From contig JAITRI010000034.1 of NCBI GenBank assembly GCA_031288455.1, forward strand, positions 1-7,470: DNA of 7,470 bases, written 5' to 3'. This document shows positions 1-4,524 of this stretch, in pieces. The position numbers and the translations under genes are program-made. The DNA is from Puniceicoccales bacterium. GTDB taxonomy: Bacteria > Verrucomicrobiota > Verrucomicrobiia > Opitutales > JAIRKQ01. Under the pieces are notes generated by a model. The model did not search any database. It was not told the origin of the DNA and saw only the letters and a program-made list of their open reading frames with translations. Each line of letters starts with the position of its first letter. Position 1 is the stretch's first letter.

Positions 1-19
1 TCCTCGCCTTCGGCGAGGA
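1..19. other. perfect short hairpin at window edge
   Basis: TCCTCGCC, loop TTC, GGCGAGGA: an uninterrupted 8-bp stem. It has no T-tract on its right side (GGGGGTGAG follows), so it does not look like a plus-strand intrinsic terminator. What lies to the left is outside the window, so it could be the 3' part of a larger repeat or a minus-strand element. It is not the same sequence as the composite repeat further right. Confidence 0.5.
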
Positions 20-130
20 GGGGGTGAGAGGGAAATCACGGGAACTGCGCACATCTTTCGTCAATGCGGACGATCAAAAATAATTGTCACAGCTGCTGTC
101 ATAGTCCCAGTGCGTTCGCATCGGTAGCAG

Positions 131-210
131 TTTTGTTTATGCCTCCGGCGGGCAGGGGCGCAGCCCCTGCAACCCGCCGCATCCGCGGAGCGGATGCGGA
201 CCGCTTCGCG
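131..210 (+). repeat. composite hairpin repeat, copy 1 (3' part)
   Basis: It starts with the linker TTTTGTTTATGCC, followed by hairpin A: GGCGGG (147-152) and CAGGGGC (153-159), loop GCA, then GCCCCTG (163-169), a CAA bulge, and CCCGCC (173-178). Hairpin B follows: CCGCATCCGC (177-186), loop GGA, GCGGATGCGG (190-199), a perfect 10-bp stem. It ends with CCGCTTCGCG. The left GGCGCC-type hairpin seen in other copies is not recognisable before this copy; only a vague linker-like stretch lies at 100-130. Hairpins A and B share two bases, so they may form alternately or stack. Confidence 0.8.
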
Positions 211-312
211 AACGGTGGCGTTCCATCCTCTCGAGCAAAGTATCCATTGCCGGCCACCATTTCCTCGTACAAATTTTCCAGAGCAAAAAATCACAGAAAA
301 ATTAAAAAAATA

Positions 313-474
313 TTGGCACCGTGTACATTGCTCTAAAAATGCGTCGCCTGGCACTTCAGTGGCGCTCCGTGGATGCGACTTCCCGCTGTGCAGTTTTTAT
401 TTACGCCTCCGGCGGGCAGGGGCACAGCCCCTGCAACCCGCCGCATCTGCGGAGCGGATGCGGACCGCTTCGCG
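313..474 (+). repeat. composite hairpin repeat, copy 2 (full length, left hairpin decayed)
   Basis: This is the most complete left-side copy. The left part (313-355) matches the palindromic hairpin of copies 3 and 4, including the central TCTAAAAAT, but its stem (TGGCACCG against CGTCGCCTGG) now has internal mismatches. The linker CTTCCCGCTGTGCAG leads to TTTACGCC. Hairpin A follows with CAGGGGC (417-423), loop ACA instead of GCA, and GCCCCTG (427-433). Hairpin B is CCGCATCTGC (441-450), loop GGA, GCGGATGCGG (454-463); the C-to-T change at 448 leaves a G-T(U) wobble, so the stem survives. It ends with CCGCTTCGCG as in copy 1. Confidence 0.8.
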
Positions 475-545
475 CGTGAAATCCTGTGCTACTTCCCATT
501 CCGTCGCGCCTGCACTTTCCACTGCGACGCTTGCATCGTGTAACT

Positions 546-590
546 AAAAACACTGGCGCCGCGGACTTCATTCTAAAAATACGGCGCCGG
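546..590 (-). terminator. possible intrinsic terminator of the pyrophosphorylase operon
   Basis: Read on the minus strand, about 55 bases after the pyrophosphorylase stop, GGCGCCG pairs with CGGCGCC around a loop of about 20 bases. The TGTTTTTAG tract follows immediately (A-run at 546-550 on the plus strand). Stem plus T-tract fits a Rho-independent terminator, though the loop is long and the second outer base pair is a C-A mismatch on this strand. On the plus strand the same stem is followed by CACTTTTTG, so it could work both ways. The element is also the left part of repeat copy 3, so the terminator role may be incidental. Confidence 0.4.
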
Positions 591-641
591 GCACTTTTTG
601 TATAAATTTCCACTGCGACGTTTTGATTATGCCTCCGGCGG
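551..641 (+). repeat. composite hairpin repeat, copy 3 (5' part, cut off at the pyrophosphorylase gene end)
   Basis: The left hairpin is intact: CTGGCGCCG (553-561) against CGGCGCCGG (582-590), enclosing a loop with TTCTAAAAATA. The linker (TTTCCACTGCGACG, TTTTGATTATGCC) leads into TCCGGCGG, where similarity to the other copies stops at about 641. Only 4 bases further is the stop codon of the minus-strand gene (TTA at 646-648). Hairpins A and B are missing, so the repeat ends exactly against the coding sequence. This suggests truncation by a deletion or insertion boundary. Confidence 0.75.
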
Positions 642-645
642 ACGT

Positions 646-2073
646 TTATTCTATGTACTGCCCAGCCGCAATGGCCGGTTTGTTGGCGAGCGCTGACCAT
701 TTTTTCAGAAAATCGTGCTTGTTGTCGGCAAACATTGGACTGATTTCAATGTCGAACGGCGGGAGACCATTTTCGTCGGATGGGATGTCGACACCGGCAG
801 CAAGCAGCCACTTTGTGAATAGTTTCAGCTGATCCTGCTGGCACGTTTTCAACGAGTCGAGGCCTTCCGAATTTTTGATGGGGCTGAAATTTGATAGCCG
901 TTCGCTCTCCAAAATAACTGTTCTTTCCGCAAATGGCAAAATGTCAAATATAAACATTTCCAACTTCAGAGCATTCGGCGACTGCGGAACGATCGTATTT
1001 CCGAACTGATCAACGGCGTGGATGATTTTTTTTGCCACGTGATAGGTGACCTCGGAATCCAAATCACTGCCGTTGAATTTTTTGACAAATTGCACGTCCA
1101 ACAGGTGTATCGCCGCATTGCCGGCGCAGAACACAAGATCTCCGTTGGAATCGCGCAGCATCGCCTGTTCCTTTGGAAGATCCGAATATTCAATGACGCA
1201 CGTCCTCCCGTCGCGCTCGCAGAAGACACCGACTCTCTCCTCCGGATATAATTTCTTTATCATCCGAGATGAGACTTGGCAGCGATTCTTCGCGTGCAGA
1301 CCGATGAAATATGGATCAATGCACCGAACTATCGGATTATCCACCTGGAAATAACTTATCGTTTCGACTCCTAAATTTTCCAGCATTGACAGCATTCCTG
1401 ACTTCCCGAGCGCCTTCAGTGCCCCGCCGTGTCCATCCGGATGCATCGCAATTTTGCCTCGTGATTCCATTATAATCTTGCCATCTCCGCTAACGGCCGG
1501 CATCTGTCCCTGCTTGACAAAATGTATATTCTCGACGCCAAATGAATCATTTTTCCCAAAAAATTCTATGGTCTCATTGTGCGTGCGTTCACTGGTCATT
1601 ATTATCCAATGAATGGAAGTTTCGTACTTCCTTTCGGCGGCTCTTATTTTTTCGGCAAATACTTGGAAAATCGTCTTTTTTTTCAGCGGAGTCACCTGCA
1701 ACATTCCCTTCGGCGCCGCGCATCCAAGCCGTGAGCCTTCACCTCCGGCAACCGTAAAGGCGGCAACTTTCCCGTTGGCGATGTGCTGTTCTCCCACCGT
1801 AACCGCCTCTTTCCACTTTTGCCAATCCACCTCGGAATTCGGAAATTTCACGAACCTGGCGGGAAATAGAGTGCCAAAAACTCTGCTCCTGCGCGCATTG
1901 CTGTGCAACAGTCCATCGACGATATTCGACAGATAATCAAGGTCTAAACTTTTCGCCTGCTGCAGCAGCTGCAATTGTTCGTCTTCGGAGAGTATCTCCC
2001 AGAATTTAAAAACGTGGTCCTGTCCATATTTGCAAAAGTGGACTCTCAACTCCCGTGCCTGCCTATTGGTCAT
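646..2073 (-). CDS. UDPGP-family (UAP-type) UDP-sugar pyrophosphorylase
   Basis: This 475-residue protein fits the UDPGP type 1 family, which makes UDP-sugars from UTP and a sugar 1-phosphate in the cytoplasm. The nucleotide-binding loop is AGGEGSRLGCAAPKG (109-123), the family's GGxGTRLGxxxPKG with Ser for Thr. Next come MTSERTHNET (159-168), HPDGHGG (211-217), FQVDN (242-246), EYS (295-297), GNAAIH (318-323) and FSPIKNSEG (396-404). The last motif and the HPDGHGG/VDN spacing resemble eukaryotic UDP-GlcNAc pyrophosphorylase (UAP1) more than GalU, so GlcNAc-1-phosphate is the best-guess substrate, feeding peptidoglycan or LPS; glucose-1-phosphate cannot be excluded. The length is usual for bacterial members. 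It starts 5 bases after the DivIC-like gene's stop, with GAGG 10 bases before the ATG, so it should be cotranscribed with that gene. Family assignment is firm; the substrate is inference. Confidence 0.9.
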   Translation of the reverse strand: MTNRQARELRVHFCKYGQDHVFKFWEILSEDEQLQLLQQAKSLDLDYLSNIVDGLLHSNARRSRVFGTLFPARFVKFPNSEVDWQKWKEAVTVGEQHIANGKVAAFTVAGGEGSRLGCAAPKGMLQVTPLKKKTIFQVFAEKIRAAERKYETSIHWIIMTSERTHNETIEFFGKNDSFGVENIHFVKQGQMPAVSGDGKIIMESRGKIAMHPDGHGGALKALGKSGMLSMLENLGVETISYFQVDNPIVRCIDPYFIGLHAKNRCQVSSRMIKKLYPEERVGVFCERDGRTCVIEYSDLPKEQAMLRDSNGDLVFCAGNAAIHLLDVQFVKKFNGSDLDSEVTYHVAKKIIHAVDQFGNTIVPQSPNALKLEMFIFDILPFAERTVILESERLSNFSPIKNSEGLDSLKTCQQDQLKLFTKWLLAAGVDIPSDENGLPPFDIEISPMFADNKHDFLKKWSALANKPAIAAGQYIE

Positions 2074-2078
2074 ATTCC

Positions 2079-2363
2079 CTAATCCTCAAATTTGAAGACC
2101 ATCTCCTTCTGCTTTATGTATCCCTCTTTTTCGCGCACAACGCGCTCCACAAAATCGCTATCCGTCAGCATTTTGCTCATGTGGTCCTGCTTAAGCGCGA
2201 ATTGATTTTCCGCCTCACTGTGCCTCTCCGAAAGATAATTCAGCCTGCTGGACAATTTGCGCACTTCCCCCTTCGACAATAGGATGGAAGACACAAGCTT
2301 CGCATTTGTGAATCCCAAAACCACAAGCGCAGAAATTAAAAAAATGTTACCCATTTTCGCCAT
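2079..2363 (-). CDS. DivIC/FtsB-type septum formation initiator protein
   Basis: A 94-residue single-pass membrane protein. From the start chosen here, a very short N-terminus (MAKMG) is followed by a hydrophobic helix (NIFLISALVVLGF, residues 6-18), then a heptad-like helical stretch (about 25-65). The family-typical C-terminal block follows: DSDFVERVVREKEGYI and then EMVFKF (68-92), matching the (D)xxxxExxAREklgyxxpgExvf pattern of DivIC/FtsB. These proteins join FtsL and FtsQ/DivIB in the divisome and help activate septal peptidoglycan synthesis. The frame is open to an upstream ATG at 2396 (105 residues). I prefer the ATG at 2363 because GGAAGGTG lies 8 bases before it, while the 2396 ATG has no properly spaced ribosome site. 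It is first in a two-gene operon with the pyrophosphorylase, which links division and envelope precursor supply. Confidence 0.8.
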   Translation of the reverse strand: MAKMGNIFLISALVVLGFTNAKLVSSILLSKGEVRKLSSRLNYLSERHSEAENQFALKQDHMSKMLTDSDFVERVVREKEGYIKQKEMVFKFED

Positions 2364-2614
2364 TGCACCGGCACCTTCCATAGCACACGGGAACATTCAC
2401 CAATTGAAATACATAAATTTTGCAAACAAAATCTCATCGACGCGTGCAACATCTCAGAATTTACAGCGCACAAAATGTCAACGGAAAATGTTACCATTGC
2501 GCCATTTTTTATGTTCATAGTATGCTCACGGATCCGGAAAAATTCGCCGAACTATTCTTTTTTTCTTGATTTCTAATCTCCGATGTGTCATTCATATTTG
2601 TGGACGGAATACGC
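2364..2614. other. divergent intergenic region between the division operon and the repetitive unknown gene
   Basis: The genes on both sides read away from this stretch, so it must hold at least one promoter for each. No hexamer pair with good spacing stands out on either strand. It is A/T-rich on the right (long T-tract about 2556-2566). It includes the possible N-terminal extensions of both flanking genes (2364-2396 minus, 2585-2614 plus). Bases 2486-2508 resemble the start of the DivIC-like gene (2341-2363), sharing AAAATGTTACC and CGCCAT, as if part of that gene's 5' end had been duplicated. Confidence 0.5.
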
Positions 2615-4240
2615 ATGAATGGTAGCGGAGTTAGTTTGTTTGGATCGGGGTCGCATTTATTGCGCGAAAACCCAACCAATGTGCGCACTGCTCAGCCAAA
2701 TGCGTCGGAAAGTTTGTCTGTGCAGCGACCGGAGGGCAGTCTGCTTCCAGGGGGACAGGTTGACAGGCGCGAAATTGTCATTGGTGAAGCGGTTAGAAAG
2801 ATTGTACGGTTCGATGACGCCAAAGCTGCGACCATATGCAATGGTCTAAAAACATCACAACAAGAGTCCGTGCACAACCCGCAAAACTTCAATGACGCCG
2901 GCGGGCAAGATGCCAAACGGCAGGCGAAGGAGACTTTTGAAGCCAAGGAAAAATTCACCAAATGGCTAGAAAATAGCACAAGTCTCGAGATTTACACTGC
3001 CACTGGGTGGGTTGAGGAGTGCAGGAAGGCGAAAAAATCTAGAGGCGGCGACATGAATATGCTGCTGAATGTTAGAGGGCGCGTAAGGAACAGGTTGCAA
3101 CAATTAAGAGACGCACGAGCATTTGACTCAACTGATCAGCAAAACGATTTAGATCAGCAAAACGATCCATTGAAGGATCGGATATTGAGTAGTATGATGG
3201 AAGAAAGTGATGCACATTCCACGGATGATGTCCGCGTGGCGGAAGAAAATGTTGCACATTTGAATGTCGAAGAACGTGTTCCGGTCGCTGAAAATAGTGG
3301 CGCAGTTCAGAATGTGATGGAAATAGACGTCAGCGCAAATGATGACGCCCAGCAATTGATCAGCGCTATTGCGCAGAAGAGAAGGCTGGAAGCGATGGGG
3401 AAAAGAAAAAATGATGCCGAATCATCGCAACAGGCCAATCCGGAAAATGATCAGCAGCGGAATAGTGCTGAAGAAAATGCTGTGCAGCGAGATGATGTTC
3501 GCAGGGTGGAAGAGAATGTTGCACATCCGGATGGCGAAAAACATGTTCCGGTCACTGAAAATAGTGGAGAAGTTCAGCAGCGGAATAGTGCTGAAGAAAA
3601 TGTTGTGCAGCGAGATGATGTTCACAGTGTGGAAGAAAATGGCGCACATGTTCCAAATGCCACTGACGCTGAAAATAGACAGAATGAGATGAATGATCCC
3701 GAGGCGCTGCTAAAGGAAGCAAATGAAATGTTGAAGGGAATCATAAAAGAGCAGCGATTGATCATTTTGGATGCCAGAAAAAGTGACATAGCAGCCGCAG
3801 CGGAACTCTATCGTTGCAGTGGATTTTTTCGCAAAATCGGCCCATTGGCGCATATGGCACACCTTGCCACATTGAATGCCATAAATTTGAGTCGCAAGCG
3901 CATCGATGAGATTTCAGAATCAATGAACAAATTCACTCGGTTCCTGGTGGTATCGATCATTTTTGCTGCTGTGTTCATCTCCATGAAGCCGCAGGATGTG
4001 ACACCACTGAAAATAATTTTTTTGCTGTGGACACCATATAGCATCATTGGCGCGATAAAAAGTTTGCCGACACAGATCGATGAAATCGTCATAAAAGCCA
4101 GAGTTAAAAATTTAGATAAACAGCTGAGCGATGTGGAGAGGCCAGCCGCTACCAATAATTGGCTAATCAGGGGCATCGCAAAGCTAACGGCTTTATTCAG
4201 GCACCCGGCGGGTCTGGAGGCAAATCCATCGGAAAGCTAG
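2615..4240 (+). CDS. unrecognised repetitive protein with C-terminal membrane hairpin; effector-like
   Basis: This 541-residue protein matches no family I recognise. Residues 1-110 are polar, without a signal peptide. About 100-165 looks helical and basic (FTKWLENSTSL, NRLQQLRD). Residues 165-360 are low-complexity, rich in Glu, Asp, Gln and Asn, and repetitive: DQQND twice (174-178, 180-184); a DDVR..EENVAH...VPV.ENSG.VQ unit at 204-232 and 293-321 with a shortened copy from 334; and QQRNSAEEN at 280 and 321, a 41-residue period. Residues 362-440 are helical. Two hydrophobic segments follow, FLVVSIIFAAVFISM (443-457) and LKIIFLLWTPYSIIGAI (465-481), then a basic helical tail of about 55 residues. 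A close pair of membrane segments without a signal peptide resembles bilobed Inc-like or other secreted membrane effectors; this is inference from layout only. Start: ATG 2615 follows GGACGGA at a usable distance. An in-frame GTG at 2585 would add 10 residues but has no ribosome site. A repeat copy begins 3 bases after the stop. Confidence 0.75.
   Translation: MNGSGVSLFGSGSHLLRENPTNVRTAQPNASESLSVQRPEGSLLPGGQVDRREIVIGEAVRKIVRFDDAKAATICNGLKTSQQESVHNPQNFNDAGGQDAKRQAKETFEAKEKFTKWLENSTSLEIYTATGWVEECRKAKKSRGGDMNMLLNVRGRVRNRLQQLRDARAFDSTDQQNDLDQQNDPLKDRILSSMMEESDAHSTDDVRVAEENVAHLNVEERVPVAENSGAVQNVMEIDVSANDDAQQLISAIAQKRRLEAMGKRKNDAESSQQANPENDQQRNSAEENAVQRDDVRRVEENVAHPDGEKHVPVTENSGEVQQRNSAEENVVQRDDVHSVEENGAHVPNATDAENRQNEMNDPEALLKEANEMLKGIIKEQRLIILDARKSDIAAAAELYRCSGFFRKIGPLAHMAHLATLNAINLSRKRIDEISESMNKFTRFLVVSIIFAAVFISMKPQDVTPLKIIFLLWTPYSIIGAIKSLPTQIDEIVIKARVKNLDKQLSDVERPAATNNWLIRGIAKLTALFRHPAGLEANPSES
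3134..3169 (+). repeat. 18-base tandem duplication inside the coding sequence
   Basis: GATCAGCAAAACGAT occurs at 3134 and again at 3152. The 18-base period keeps the frame and gives DQQNDL followed by DQQNDP. The two copies share 15 identical bases in a row, which suggests recent slippage or duplication inside the disordered part of the repetitive protein. Confidence 0.8.
3452..3667 (+). repeat. 123-base in-frame tandem repeat in the repetitive protein gene
   Basis: The unit starts with CAGCAGCGGAATAGTGCTG at 3452 and again at 3575, a 123-base (41-codon) period. The first 75 or so bases of the two copies are nearly identical; after that the second copy diverges, ending near 3667. An older relative of the second half of the unit lies at 3224-3310 (DDVRVAEENVAH through ENSGAVQ). 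The pattern points to growth by unequal crossing-over or slippage with later drift, as often found in disordered regions of surface or secreted proteins. Confidence 0.8.
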
Positions 4241-4243
4241 AAG

Positions 4244-4388
4244 CACTGGCGCCCGGAACTTTATTCTAAAAATACGGCGCCGGGACTTCCCGCTGCAGCG
4301 TTTTGTTTATGCCTTTACGCCTACGGCGGGCAGGGGCGCAGCCACTGCCCCCACCGCATCCGCGAAGCGGATGCGGGTCGCTTCGCTG
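4244..4388 (+). repeat. composite hairpin repeat, copy 4 (full length)
   Basis: The left hairpin uses TGGCGCC (4247-4253) against GGCGCCG (4276-4282), with TTATTCTAAAAATAC in the loop as in copy 3. The linker ACTTCCCGCTGCAGCG and TTTTGTTTATGCC follow. An extra TTTACGCC then precedes the GGCGGG, so both linker endings known from copies 1 and 2 stand side by side. Hairpin A is degraded: CAGGGGC now faces GCCACTG with a mismatch, and CCCCCACC replaces CAACCCGCC. Hairpin B is perfect: CCGCATCCGC (4354-4363), loop GAA, GCGGATGCGG (4367-4376), then CGCTTCGC. It begins 3 bases after the preceding gene's stop. No T-tract follows the stems on the plus strand, so a classical terminator role is not supported here. 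The rest of the gap to argS (4389-4524) shows no clear promoter. Confidence 0.85.
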
Positions 4389-4524
4389 GTGAGCGCGGGA
4401 ATCATCCGAAGCCCAAAGACAAAGCTGCCGCGGCAATATTTTTTATGGGGACTGAGCTGGCGTGCCCTCTGGCGCATGCGTCAATTTTCCTTGCCTAACT
4501 TTGTCGCTTGTTTTTTCTGTCCGC

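Larger units (their letters stand above)
1..645. other. non-coding region filled with degenerate hairpin repeats
   Basis: No convincing gene lies here. Every open frame is short, crosses the GC-rich hairpins, and gives arginine/alanine/proline-rich translations without family resemblance. The stretch holds a perfect short hairpin at the left edge (1-19), three copies of a composite repeat (about 131-210, 313-474 and 551-641), and a scrap of the repeat linker (TTTCCACTGCGACG at 516-529, identical to 607-620). Between the repeats the sequence is A/T-richer (about 215-312) with no recognisable signal. No tRNA-like or other RNA-gene structure was seen. The right edge is the 3' end of the minus-strand pyrophosphorylase gene. 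Confidence 0.75.

Noticed and set aside
131..474. Integron attC sites
   Set aside because: The hairpins lack the RYYYAAC and GTTRRRY core pair, and no integrase or cassette pattern is present.
131..641. CRISPR array
   Set aside because: Only three degenerate copies of unequal length and irregular spacing, each with its own internal hairpins; no uniform spacers and no cas genes.
61..700. Several open frames of 90-117 codons on both strands
   Set aside because: They run through the hairpin repeats, overlap one another, give Arg/Ala/Pro-rich translations without domain features, and owe their length to GC-rich repeat sequence.
2476..2481. TTGACA on the minus strand as a -35 box for the division operon
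   Set aside because: No TATAAT-like hexamer lies 16-18 bases downstream; the nearest (TAAATT) is only 12 bases away.
2336..2518. 60-codon minus-strand frame overlapping the start of the DivIC-like gene
   Set aside because: It overlaps a recognised gene in another frame, has no family resemblance, and sits where the promoter of that gene is expected.
2497..2526. TTGCGC ... TATGCT as a promoter for the repetitive protein gene
   Set aside because: The spacing of 18 is acceptable, but the -35 matches only half of the consensus and the -10 four of six. This is too weak in A/T-rich sequence.
4462..4524. GTG start extending ArgS by 21 residues
   Set aside because: The extra residues do not resemble ArgS N-termini and the ATG at 4525 matches the family start. 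There is no ribosome site to favour the GTG.
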